Assembly (NCBI GenBank): GCA_902489665.1
Contig: CABUAT010000010.1
Coordinates: 1-63,252 of the forward strand
Reading direction: 5' to 3'
DNA length: 63,252 nt
Origin: an uncultured Collinsella sp.
GTDB taxonomy: Bacteria > Actinomycetota > Coriobacteriia > Coriobacteriales > Coriobacteriaceae
The notes below the pieces were generated by a model. It ran no database searches. It was not told the DNA's origin and saw only the letters and a program-made list of their open reading frames with translations. The number at the start of each line of letters is the position of its first letter. The stretch's first letter is position 1. Positions 23,763 to 32,645 of the stretch are shown piece after piece. Both the position numbers and the translations under genes were made by a program.

Positions 23763-24953
23763 GTGCAATATCGCGTTGACCCCAAAAGCGGCAACCGTAT
23801 CTCGGCGTTGGGGCTGGGCTGCATGAGGTTTCCCGGTGCGCCGGGACGCCCGGATGCGAAGACTGCCGACGCCATCATCTTCCGTGCGGTGGAGCAGGGG
23901 ATTAACTACCTGGACACGGCCTATCTCTATCCCGGCAACGAGGCTTGTGTGGGTGCGTCGCTTGAGCGATTGGGGCTGCGTGACCGGGTGTTGCTGGCGA
24001 CCAAGTTGCCGCATGCTTCGTGCAAGTGTGCGGAGGATTTCGACCGGTTCTTCGACGAGCAATTGCGCCGCCTGCGGACCGACCATATCGACTATTACCT
24101 CATGCACAACATTACCTCGCCCGCCCAGTGGGAACGTGTGGTGGCGTTGGGCATTGAGGACTGGATCGCTCGTCAAAAGGCGGCGGGGCGTATTCGCCAG
24201 ATTGGTTTTTCGTACCACGGCAGCGCGGCGGATTTCCTGACGATGCTCGATGCATATGAGTGGGACTTTTGCCAGATCCAGTACAATTACGCTGGAGAGC
24301 GATATCAGGCGGGAACAGCGGGGCTCATGGCCGCCGCCGAGCGAGGTCTCGCGGTGTTTGTGATGGAGCCGCTGCTGGGCGGGCGTTTAGCGGGCAAGCT
24401 GCCGCCACGGGCCCGCGCTGTGCTCGATAGTGCCCGTGACCCGCATTTGCGCACTCCTGCCGCCTGGGGTCTTTCGTGGGTCTGGAATCATCCTCAGGTG
24501 ACGATGCTGCTTTCGGGTATGACCGATACCGCGCAGGTGGATGAGAACGCGGCGTTGGCCGATCGGGCCCTGCCGGATTCGATGACAGCTACTCAGCTCG
24601 ATGCCATCGCGCACGTGCTGACGGAGTTTGAAAAATCGAATCGCGTGCCCTGCACGGGATGCGGCTATTGCATGCCATGTCCCAAGGGCATCAATATCCC
24701 TGGATGTTTTGCCGCCTACAACGCAAGCTATGCGCACAGCTGGTTTACGGGTCTATCGCAGTACTTTACGGCGAGCGCGGTGCGCACAAGCGAGGCCAAG
24801 CTGGTGAGCAATTGCGTCAAGTGCGGCAAATGCGCGCGCCACTGCCCGCAGCATATCGATATCCCCGAGCGTCTCGATGACGTGCGCCGACGCTTCCAGC
24901 CGGGCCCCGTAACGGCCATGCTTAAAGTCTTCGGCAAAACACGCTCCTCATGA
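23763..24953 (+). CDS. Aldo/keto reductase with C-terminal ferredoxin-like domain
   Basis: The protein has 396 residues. The aldo/keto reductase barrel (about 1-290) has GLGCMRFPG, NYLDTAYLYPGNE (catalytic Asp/Tyr) and a Lys and His in the usual places (LATKLPH, YYLMHNI). A C-terminal domain carries two cysteine clusters, CTGCGYCMPCPKG and CVKCGKCARHCP, the pattern of two [4Fe-4S] centres. This type is common in anaerobes and may couple a reductase to ferredoxin; the substrate is unknown. The GTG start has GGGAGGGG upstream. Confidence 0.9.
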   Translation: MQYRVDPKSGNRISALGLGCMRFPGAPGRPDAKTADAIIFRAVEQGINYLDTAYLYPGNEACVGASLERLGLRDRVLLATKLPHASCKCAEDFDRFFDEQLRRLRTDHIDYYLMHNITSPAQWERVVALGIEDWIARQKAAGRIRQIGFSYHGSAADFLTMLDAYEWDFCQIQYNYAGERYQAGTAGLMAAAERGLAVFVMEPLLGGRLAGKLPPRARAVLDSARDPHLRTPAAWGLSWVWNHPQVTMLLSGMTDTAQVDENAALADRALPDSMTATQLDAIAHVLTEFEKSNRVPCTGCGYCMPCPKGINIPGCFAAYNASYAHSWFTGLSQYFTASAVRTSEAKLVSNCVKCGKCARHCPQHIDIPERLDDVRRRFQPGPVTAMLKVFGKTRSS

Positions 24954-25037
24954 CCCTTTTATATCTTGTGATGGAATAGTTCCTGTTTGCGGCAGAATAG
25001 GGCGATAGCAGGAACTATTTCGCCGCAACTGATGGGA
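24954..25037 (+). repeat. Structured element A, hairpin in front of the oxidoreductase gene
   Basis: Stem arms 24973-24985 (GGAATAGTTCCTG) and 25009-25021 (CAGGAACTATTTC) enclose a loop with TTTGCGGCA and AATAGGGC. The whole 84-bp unit aligns with the element at 26119-26204. The stem sequences differ but both pair. Confidence 0.7.
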
Positions 25038-25044
25038 GGCTATC

Positions 25045-26064
25045 GTGGGTGACCGAGGTTTACGTAATGATTCGCGTGAGGTTCGTTGGGGCATTTTGGG
25101 CGCTGGGTACATTTCTCATCGATTTGCATCGTCGCTCAAGAAGGTCGACGGGGCACGGCTGGTGGCTGCGGCCGGTCGCACTCCTGCACATGTCGAGGAA
25201 TTTTGCCGAGCGTTTTCGATCGATGCTGCGCATGGCCACGCCTCGGTCGACGATAACGGCGATGCGGCTTATGACGCGCTGATTGCCGACCCCGATGTCG
25301 ACGCAATCTACTTGGCTCTTCCGCATGGCATGCATACGCGTTGGGCCTGTCGCGCGCTGCGCGCCGGAAAGGCCGTGCTGTGCGAAAAGCCGGCCGTTTT
25401 GAGTGAGGAAGAGGCTCTCTCGATTGCCTCCACCTCTCATGAGCGCGGCGTGCTGTTTATGGAGGCGATGAAGAATCGGTTTTGCCCGATGCGCACTCGC
25501 GTGAAGGACTTGCTTGCGTCGGGTGAGCTTGGCCGTATTGTCTCGATTGAAAGCGTGCAAAAGCTCGATTACGGCGAGCCTCCTTCGGGCTATCTGCTTG
25601 ATTCGTTGCAGGGTGGCTGTCTATATGACATGGGCTGTTATGCGGTCGGGTGGTTTGATGATCTGCTTGCGGGTGCGTGCGATGTTTCGTCTCGTGAAGT
25701 TTGCTGGCGTGACGTATCGGGCGGCCGCGTTGATTGGGTCGACGAGATTCGTATGAGCGTCGGCGGCATACCCATTCATATGGCGTGCGACGGCAAAGCG
25801 GCATATGAAAGCCGCTTAACGATTGACTGCGAGCGAGGCTCGTTGGAAATCGAGCGCCTCCATCGTCCCGAGCTCGCCTATGTGAAGTACTCCGACGGAC
25901 GAATGCTCGAAATAAATGCCCCGTTTGAGGTCGATGATTTCTACGGCGAAATCCAGCATGCGACCCAGCTCATCCGGGCGGGGAAACTCGAAAGCCCCAT
26001 CATGCCCCTAGCCGCCACACAGCGCTGCGCACGCATCATCGATGCGATTCGTTTGAAACTTTAG
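25045..26064 (+). CDS. Gfo/Idh/MocA-family oxidoreductase
   Basis: The protein has 339 residues. The Rossmann start RWGILGAGYISHRFA and the catalytic-site motif VLCEKPA (Lys) are present, and DMGCYAVGWF matches the conserved GCY segment of the family. It is a probable dihydrodiol or sugar dehydrogenase-type enzyme. It is distinct in sequence from the family member at 16524. A GTG start follows GGGAGGC, within eight bases of structured element A. Confidence 0.9.
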   Translation: MGDRGLRNDSREVRWGILGAGYISHRFASSLKKVDGARLVAAAGRTPAHVEEFCRAFSIDAAHGHASVDDNGDAAYDALIADPDVDAIYLALPHGMHTRWACRALRAGKAVLCEKPAVLSEEEALSIASTSHERGVLFMEAMKNRFCPMRTRVKDLLASGELGRIVSIESVQKLDYGEPPSGYLLDSLQGGCLYDMGCYAVGWFDDLLAGACDVSSREVCWRDVSGGRVDWVDEIRMSVGGIPIHMACDGKAAYESRLTIDCERGSLEIERLHRPELAYVKYSDGRMLEINAPFEVDDFYGEIQHATQLIRAGKLESPIMPLAATQRCARIIDAIRLKL

Positions 26065-26118
26065 GGCGTGGGGCATGGCACCAGCGCTTGGAATGCCTGG
26101 AGGCCTTTGTCCCTGATG

Positions 26119-26204
26119 CCCCTTTTATAACTTGCGGTGGAATACGGTCTGTTTGCGCCAAAATAGGGCACCAATAGACCGTATTTCACCGCAACTGATA
26201 AGGG
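26119..26204 (+). repeat. Structured element B, hairpin in front of the nfo gene
   Basis: Stem arms 26134-26150 (GCGGTGGAATACGGTCT) and 26176-26192 (AGACCGTATTTCACCGC) pair over 17 bp with one G:T. The loop shares TTTGCG and AATAGGGC with element A. Flanks CCCTTTTATA and GCAACTGAT are shared too. Confidence 0.75.
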
Positions 26205-26214
26205 AGAGCTGGAG

Positions 26215-27081
26215 ATGCTGACGATCGGGTGTCATCTTTCGACGACGAAGGGCTATCGGGCAATGGGGGAGACGGCGCTGTCCATTGGCGCCAATACCTT
26301 TGCGTTCTTTACGCGCAACCCGCGCGGTGGCAAGGCAAAAGAACTTGACATGGATGACGTGGCGGCTCTGCGCGAGCTTATGGCGCAAAACGACTTTGGA
26401 CCGCTGGTGGCGCATGCCCCGTATACCTACAACCCCTGTTCTGTCAAAGAGCGGGCGCGCGAGTTTGCCTTGGAGGCAATGGCCGAGGACTTGCAGCGTC
26501 TGGAAGCACTGCCCGGCAACTACTACAACTTCCACCCCGGTGCGCATGTGGGACAGGGGGCAGACGCCGGCATTCAGATGATTGTCGACACCCTGTGCCA
26601 GGTGATGTTTGAGGGCCAGCAGACGACGGTGCTGCTCGAGACCATGGCCGGCAAGGGTACCGAGGTGGGCCGCAGCTTTGAGGAACTGGCGTGCATTATC
26701 GAGGGCGTTGCCGCCAAGTGCCCAGAGCTGTCCGATAAGCTGGGCGTTTGTTTGGATACCTGCCATGTGAGCGATGCCGGCTACGACATCATCCATGATC
26801 TGGACGGCGTACTCGACGAGTTCGACCGCGTGGTGGGTATCGATCGCTTGCATGCCGTACACATCAACGATTCGAAGAACCCTTGTGGCGCCCATAAAGA
26901 TCGTCACGAGTGCATCGGCAAGGGATACCTTGGCAGCGGGGAATTTGGTGGCGGTATGCAGGTTATGCAGAATATTGTATCGAATGGCCATTTGCGTTCG
27001 CTGCCGTTTATTTTGGAGACTCCGAACGAACTTGCAGGTTATGCAGCTGAAATTAGACTATTAAGGTCATTGCAGCAGTAA
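26215..27081 (+). CDS. nfo: Endonuclease IV
   Basis: The protein has 288 residues with the TIM-barrel metal ligands typical of Nfo: NFHPGAHVG, LLETMAGKGTEVG, CLDTCHVSDAGYD, HINDSKNPCGAHKDRHECIGKG. It cleaves DNA at abasic sites. AAGGGAGAGC precedes the ATG. The C-terminus ends LLRSLQQ, a usual place. It stands alone behind element B. Confidence 0.95.
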   Translation: MLTIGCHLSTTKGYRAMGETALSIGANTFAFFTRNPRGGKAKELDMDDVAALRELMAQNDFGPLVAHAPYTYNPCSVKERAREFALEAMAEDLQRLEALPGNYYNFHPGAHVGQGADAGIQMIVDTLCQVMFEGQQTTVLLETMAGKGTEVGRSFEELACIIEGVAAKCPELSDKLGVCLDTCHVSDAGYDIIHDLDGVLDEFDRVVGIDRLHAVHINDSKNPCGAHKDRHECIGKGYLGSGEFGGGMQVMQNIVSNGHLRSLPFILETPNELAGYAAEIRLLRSLQQ

Positions 27082-27142
27082 TGACTGTCACAAAGTAGAG
27101 TATTCCATTCACGTTATGGGTTTGTTTCAATCAGTTTTCTCA

Positions 27143-27171
27143 TTGCAGATTCGTAATTCCGGGTGCATAAT
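27143..27171 (+). promoter_or_regulatory. Promoter of the amino-acid ABC transporter operon
   Basis: The -35 is TTGCAG (27143-27148), the spacer exactly 17 bp and the -10 CATAAT (27166-27171). Confidence 0.6.
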
Positions 27172-27228
27172 AGCCAACAGTTTTTGCAGACCTCTGAATC
27201 AAACGAGGTCACCGGAAGGAGACTCATT

Positions 27229-28089
27229 ATGAAGCTGAAGAAGCTTGGCGCATTTGCCGCCACGGGTGCTATGGCGCTCGCCCTTGCTCTGACGGGCTGC
27301 GGTTCGTCCAACGCCACCTCTGGTTCTGATGCCGGTTCCAGCAGTTCTGACGACGCTAAGGTCGAGAAGGTCGACGGCTCCAAGGAGTACGCGCTCGTCA
27401 AGGACGGCACGCTGACCGTCGGCACCTCTGCCGAGTACGCGCCGTTTGAGTACAAGGATGACAACGGCGATTATCAGGGCTTTGACCTTGAGCTCATCAA
27501 GGCTATCGGCGACAAGCTGGGCCTGGATGTCGAGTATGTCAACAATGACTTTGACACGCTGGTTCCGGGCGTCGCTTCGGGCGCCAAGTATGACGTTTCC
27601 ATCGCGGCTATCACCGACACGCCCGAGCGTGAGAAGGAAGTCACTTTCTCTGATTCCTACTACATGGACGATCAGGCTATCGTGACCAAGGTCGATAACA
27701 CCGACATCACGGCCGACAACTACAGCGAGAAGCTCAACAACGCCGACGCTACCATCATCGTCCAGTCTGGCTCGACCGCCGAGGCCTTTGCCCAGGAGAA
27801 CTTCCCCAAGGCCAAGATCGTCCCCTACAAGGACGCCACCGAGTGCTTCAGTGCCTTGCAGTCCGATAAGGGCGACGCCGTAGTCACCAACCGCTCCGTT
27901 GCCAGCCAGCTGACCGCCGAGCAGTTCAACACCTGCCAGACCATCAAGCAGATCAGCACCGGCGAGGAGTACGCCATCGCCATCAACCAGGGCAACACCA
28001 AGCTCAAGGACGACATCAACCAGGCCATCAAGGACCTGACCGACGACGGTACCGTCGACGCCCTCATGGCTAAGTACAATATCAAGTAA
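27229..28089 (+). CDS. Amino-acid ABC transporter substrate-binding lipoprotein
   Basis: The protein has 286 residues. A lipobox, LALTGC, gives a lipid-anchored Cys at residue 24, followed by a Ser/Asp-rich linker. The family-3 binding fold starts LTVGTSAEYAPFEY and continues with GFDLELIKAIG, typical of polar amino-acid or glutamine/arginine receptors. The ligand is not clear. A GGAAGGAG site precedes the ATG. It heads an operon with the permease and ATPase; a hairpin after it may reduce downstream expression. Confidence 0.93.
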   Translation: MKLKKLGAFAATGAMALALALTGCGSSNATSGSDAGSSSSDDAKVEKVDGSKEYALVKDGTLTVGTSAEYAPFEYKDDNGDYQGFDLELIKAIGDKLGLDVEYVNNDFDTLVPGVASGAKYDVSIAAITDTPEREKEVTFSDSYYMDDQAIVTKVDNTDITADNYSEKLNNADATIIVQSGSTAEAFAQENFPKAKIVPYKDATECFSALQSDKGDAVVTNRSVASQLTAEQFNTCQTIKQISTGEEYAIAINQGNTKLKDDINQAIKDLTDDGTVDALMAKYNIK

Positions 28090-28110
28090 AATAACTACTT
28101 GATTGCGCGC

Positions 28111-28140
28111 GGGCCCTTTTCGTTTTGGCGGAAAGGGCCT
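28111..28140 (+). terminator. Partial terminator or mRNA hairpin between binding protein and permease
   Basis: GGCCCTTT pairs with AAAGGGCC around a 12-base loop. There is no long T run, so leaky termination is likely, giving excess binding protein. Confidence 0.5.
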
Positions 28141-28207
28141 TTGCGCTTCTCTTGACGGAGAGCGTTTCCGTCTCGTTTTGCCGGCAACTTCTACGATAGG
28201 AGCCACC

Positions 28208-29569
28208 TTGTCTCGACTGAACAAAGGGGCCGCGGAGCAGCGTTTTCCACTGCCCTCGATGCTCCAAAAGCTGGCCTGTGCCCTGGCTGTGGCGCTCGCC
28301 CTGGTATGCGCGGGGGCCTGCGTGCCCGCGACCGCCCAGGCGCTTGAGACCGCAAAGATTACCGCCCGACCCAATACCGGTTCGGGTAGCGATGTGGTCG
28401 GCGGCACCGAGACGCGCATCACTTGGGAAGTTCAGGCCGATGCCGACGAGGAGCTGAGCGGTCTTTCGCTGACGTTTGTCGACGGTACGACGTTTGGTAC
28501 CGATGACATTCGATTGACGATGCTCTCGGGCGAGGACCTCATGGATCGTACGCCCATGAAGCCCACGTGCAAGGCTGACGGTCAGACGCTCAAGATTGAC
28601 TTTGGTGAGACGGCGCCTGCTGGCGGCTATTTCCGCGTCGAGGTTTACGGCGTGACCTTCCCCGTCGAGGGCGGCGATGAGGCCTTTAGCGGCACCTGCA
28701 CTTTGGCCGATGGCTCGACCAAGAAGATCTCCAAGATTCCTTCCGTCGAGATTAAGGGCGTGACGGCATTCGATAACTTCCTGGCCGACCTTAAGGAGCA
28801 GCCGTGGGTCGAGGCGTGGAACTCCAATATGTTCCTGCGCCTGTTCCTGAACCCGGTCATTTTGGTCCAGAGCCTGCCGATCGTCTTCAAGGGCTTCCTC
28901 ATGTCGCTTTCGATCGTGCTTGTGGCGTTTCCGCTGGCAATTCCCTTCGGTTTCGCCCTGTCGCTCATGCGCATCTCCAAGTCGCGCATCCTGCGCTGCC
29001 TCGCCGGTATCTACGTGAATATCATTCGCGGTACGCCGGCGTTCCTGCAGATCTATATCGCGTTCTTCGGTCTGCCGTTGGCCGGCGTCAAGGTTGATGA
29101 CTACGTGCTCGGCGTCATCGTCATGGCCATGAATTCGTCTGCCTATCTGTGTGAGATCTTCCGCGCCGGTATTCAATCGATCCCCAAGGGACAAAATGAG
29201 GCTGCTCGCTCTCTGGGCATGAATGCCTTCCAGACGCTGCTCTACGTTATGATTCCGCAGACGTTCCGCAATGTTTTGCCTACGCTGACCAGCGAGTTTA
29301 TCTTGCTTTACAAGGATACGTCGCTGCTTGCCGCCGTGGGTGTGGTCGAGATCGTCATGAACGCCCGTACCATCGTGGCCACGACGGGCTCCATTACACC
29401 GTACGTGGTTGCCGCCCTGTTCTATCTGGTCATCACCCTGCCGCTCGCTCGCTTGGTGAGCGGTCTTGAGGCGAGGCTTTTGGGCACGACCGAGACCAAG
29501 AAGAAGCGTCCCGCCAAGAGCGCCGGACAGGTTGTCGCGACGCCCGCCGATCACATCGCCGGTCTGTAA
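28208..29569 (+). CDS. Amino-acid ABC permease with an extra N-terminal exported domain
   Basis: The protein has 453 residues, about twice the usual 220-230 for this family. A signal-type hydrophobic segment (about 18-42) is followed by about 150 beta-rich residues that should be outside the membrane, then the BPD-transp-1 domain (about 220-430) with the EAA loop EAARSLGMNAFQTLLYVMIPQ. The extra domain is not a second substrate-binding protein by eye, and resembles a small beta sandwich. The TTG at 28208 is the probable start because AGGAG precedes it. The permease pairs with the neighbouring ATPase. Confidence 0.88.
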   Translation: MSRLNKGAAEQRFPLPSMLQKLACALAVALALVCAGACVPATAQALETAKITARPNTGSGSDVVGGTETRITWEVQADADEELSGLSLTFVDGTTFGTDDIRLTMLSGEDLMDRTPMKPTCKADGQTLKIDFGETAPAGGYFRVEVYGVTFPVEGGDEAFSGTCTLADGSTKKISKIPSVEIKGVTAFDNFLADLKEQPWVEAWNSNMFLRLFLNPVILVQSLPIVFKGFLMSLSIVLVAFPLAIPFGFALSLMRISKSRILRCLAGIYVNIIRGTPAFLQIYIAFFGLPLAGVKVDDYVLGVIVMAMNSSAYLCEIFRAGIQSIPKGQNEAARSLGMNAFQTLLYVMIPQTFRNVLPTLTSEFILLYKDTSLLAAVGVVEIVMNARTIVATTGSITPYVVAALFYLVITLPLARLVSGLEARLLGTTETKKKRPAKSAGQVVATPADHIAGL

Positions 29570-29581
29570 GGAGGTCCTATC

Positions 29582-30334
<753 letters not shown>

Positions 30335-30357
30335 CCGGTTGATGTAACTGCCGTTAC

Positions 30358-30399
30358 AAAAGAGCGGGGGCTGGACTTGAATCCAGCCCCCGCTCTTTT
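30358..30399. terminator. Bidirectional terminator
   Basis: An 18-bp perfect stem (AAAAGAGCGGGGGCTGGA and complement) with a six-base loop serves the transporter operon and the convergent flavodoxin gene. Confidence 0.92.
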
Positions 30400-30451
30400 G
30401 TAGGGATGGGGATGTGCTTTGATGCAGACTCTTTTGGAGGTCCTGGGTTCG

Positions 30452-30871
30452 TTACGCGAGCTCGGCTCCGAGGGCCTTGCAAGCGGTCTCGCCCTCATCG
30501 TCGGGCGCATCGTAGCAAATGACGGAATCGACGACATTGACGCCCGCCTCGTCGGCATCGGCCTTCCAGTTGTCCATCCACTCGCCCTCGGCCCACGAAT
30601 AAGAGCCAAAGAGGACGACCTTCTTGTCGCCGAGGGTCTCCTTGACCTCATCCCACATGGGCTGGAACTCATCGTATTCAAGCTCCTCGGAACCCATGGC
30701 GGGGCAGCCGAAGGCGAAGGCATCATATTCGGCGACCTTGTCGGCAGAGAAGTCGGCGCAGGAGATGACCTCTGCCTCGGCGCCGGCACCGGTTGCGCCC
30801 TCGGCAACGAAGTTTGCCATGGCCTCGGTGTTGCCTGTACCGCTCCAGTAGACGACTGCGATCTTGCTCAT
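30452..30871 (-). CDS. Flavodoxin
   Basis: The protein has 139 residues. The FMN phosphate loop WSGTGNTEAMA is at the N-terminus, with GCPAMGSEELEYDEF and FGSYSWAEGEWM as isoalloxazine-contact loops. It is a short-chain flavodoxin that carries low-potential electrons, useful to radical-SAM enzymes such as NrdG. GGAAG precedes the ATG. The DUF3793 gene lies upstream on the same strand, a pairing often seen in anaerobes. Confidence 0.94.
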   Translation of the reverse strand: MSKIAVVYWSGTGNTEAMANFVAEGATGAGAEAEVISCADFSADKVAEYDAFAFGCPAMGSEELEYDEFQPMWDEVKETLGDKKVVLFGSYSWAEGEWMDNWKADADEAGVNVVDSVICYDAPDDEGETACKALGAELA

Positions 30872-30917
30872 ATGTCTTCCTTTCGGTTGTGCGGCGTGCG
30901 GCCGCGTTTTGTATGCT

Positions 30918-31622
30918 CTATCGGGTTGCCTGGACAAGTTGTCCCAGAGTGCAGCCCTGTTGATAGATGTAGGTAAGGTATTGCGTGCATGCGCGATAGG
31001 AATCGAAGGTCGTGAGCGCCTGCTCAACGTTTGTGTATACCTTCCATGCGCCAAAGACCTTATAGTTTTCGCCGTGCTGGACGATAAACTGATGGACATC
31101 TTCGTAGGGATAGCCCAAAAAATAGCCAATTTCGTGGGGGAACTCGCACATGCACCCCGTATCGCAGTGCCTATTTCGCGCGAGCGCGCAGACGCTGCCG
31201 TCATAGGCACTCTCTGCGGCATTGCTGCTTGCCAGTGTGATGCGCGCGGCGAGATGCACCAGGGACGCGGGCAGGTTGTGGACATCGTAACCTTCGGCGG
31301 CAAGCGCCGTCGTGGCGCGGGGGTCGGAGAGGTATCGCATGAGGTCTGCAGGGCGGTACACATAGATGAGCGCTCCGCAGGGGCGCCAGACCAAAACGCT
31401 CATATGGATCCCGAGTGGCTGGAGCTCGCAGTTGCATTGGGCTATGACGGCGAGCAGGCGAGAGCGTCGCTCTTCGATATGGGCGGCGCTGGGTTTTCCG
31501 TTTTGGTTGGCGTAAACGCCGGGATAGGTAAAGAGCGAAGCCGGCTTGATACCTGCGAGCGTAGGGGAGCAGTTGCGCACGACAGCCGTTTGGTATGTTG
31601 GGATGTCAATGGTTCGAGTCAC
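30918..31622 (-). CDS. DUF3793 family protein
   Basis: The protein has 234 residues. The segment FPHEIGYFLGYPYEDVHQFI with KVFGAWKVY matches the DUF3793 pattern. A Cys-rich stretch HCDTGCMCEFPHE may bind a metal or haem. The family has no settled function and often neighbours flavodoxin, as here (47-bp gap), so a redox role is plausible. The GTG start is preceded by AAAGGGG. Confidence 0.8.
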   Translation of the reverse strand: MTRTIDIPTYQTAVVRNCSPTLAGIKPASLFTYPGVYANQNGKPSAAHIEERRSRLLAVIAQCNCELQPLGIHMSVLVWRPCGALIYVYRPADLMRYLSDPRATTALAAEGYDVHNLPASLVHLAARITLASSNAAESAYDGSVCALARNRHCDTGCMCEFPHEIGYFLGYPYEDVHQFIVQHGENYKVFGAWKVYTNVEQALTTFDSYRACTQYLTYIYQQGCTLGQLVQATR

Positions 31623-31715
31623 GATGCCCCTTTCGGGTCCTCAGTTGTTAGCCAAGGAAAACTTATACACGAAAGTAAGCCACGGTCAACAAAAAAGTTT
31701 GAAGAGGGAAACTAA

Positions 31716-31768
31716 TTGACCGAACGGACATGATTTTGGGTTAAGATGGGGACACCCCATGGGGGTAT
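31716..31768 (+). promoter_or_regulatory. Promoter with CsoR-like operator in front of the HMA gene
   Basis: The -35 TTGACC (31716-31721) and -10 TTAAGA/TAAGAT are separated by 19-20 bp. Just downstream, ACCCCATGGGGGT (31754-31766) is a G/C inverted repeat like copper-sensing CsoR operators. Confidence 0.45.
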
Positions 31769-31797
31769 CTAGATAGAGCTACTTGAAAGGGGAACGC

Positions 31798-32181
31798 ATG
31801 AGTGACTTGCTCAACCCTGCGAATCTCATCGTGCTTGCCGTGATTGTCGTTGGCATGTTCTTTGGCCTGCGTCGCATTGTCGCTTCGACACACGGAAAGA
31901 GCTGCTGCAGCGATGGTGCGAGCGGTAAGAAGGCCAAGAAGGTAGTGGTTGCGGATACCGATCCGTCCCACTACCCCTATAGCGATGAGTTGCTCATCGG
32001 CGGTATGAGCTGCGATGGCTGTGCTCGGAATGTGGCCAATGCCCTCAATGCGCTGAATGGTGTGTGGGCAACGGTAACGTATGCGGACCACACGGCACGC
32101 GTGTGCTCTAAGCAGCCGGTTGATCGTGATGTCCTCGAGACGGCCGTGAAAGACGCGGGCTACTACGTCATGACGCTGTAA
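31798..32181 (+). CDS. Membrane-anchored heavy-metal-associated (HMA) domain protein
   Basis: The protein has 127 residues. One N-terminal membrane helix (about 8-27), a Cys-containing linker (KSCCSDG) and an HMA domain with the metal site GGMSCDGCARNV (CxxC). Soluble CopZ-type domains carry copper; here the domain is tethered to the membrane, perhaps to collect metal for an absent transporter. GGGGAA precedes the ATG at 31798. No P-type ATPase is adjacent. Confidence 0.85.
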   Translation: MSDLLNPANLIVLAVIVVGMFFGLRRIVASTHGKSCCSDGASGKKAKKVVVADTDPSHYPYSDELLIGGMSCDGCARNVANALNALNGVWATVTYADHTARVCSKQPVDRDVLETAVKDAGYYVMTL

Positions 32182-32207
32182 GCGTCGCTCTGGATGCGCT
32201 TCCTTGG

Positions 32208-32645
32208 CTAGGCTCGTCCGCGCAGTTCGATGTCTTGGATGTCGTCGAAGTCGATGGCGATGTCTCGGAGCTTGAGGAGCTTGAAGGCGGGGAGCGCCTC
32301 GTCGAGGATGCCGGTGCGGCTGCGATAGCCGTATGTATCGTAATAGGTGACACGAACCAAGTCGCCACGTTTGAGACCCTCGAGTTTTTTCGAAAGTTCG
32401 AGGGCTTTTTCTTCTGTGAGTTCGCATTTTGGCTCGGCGGTGATCTCTTGTTTACGCACGAGCTCGTAGTATCCCGTGAGGGCGGCAAAGGGCATAAACT
32501 GCGCGGCACGGCCGGCACGGACGGTGCCGTTGGCGGTGAGCTTTGGGTCGGCGGAGCGACGTCTTCCCTCGGGGTCCGCTAGGCGTTCAAAAGGTGTCGG
32601 TGGCCGCATCGGCTGTTGTTGGGACTTAGGCACGATGTCCTCCAA
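32208..32645 (-). CDS. YolD-like family protein
   Basis: The protein has 145 residues. The N-terminal segment GRAAQFMPFAALTGYYELV matches the YolD family, which almost always accompanies a Y-family DNA polymerase. Its start lies inside the 3' end of the polymerase gene (20-bp overlap), so translation is coupled. The function in SOS mutagenesis is not established. Confidence 0.85.
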   Translation of the reverse strand: MEDIVPKSQQQPMRPPTPFERLADPEGRRRSADPKLTANGTVRAGRAAQFMPFAALTGYYELVRKQEITAEPKCELTEEKALELSKKLEGLKRGDLVRVTYYDTYGYRSRTGILDEALPAFKLLKLRDIAIDFDDIQDIELRGRA

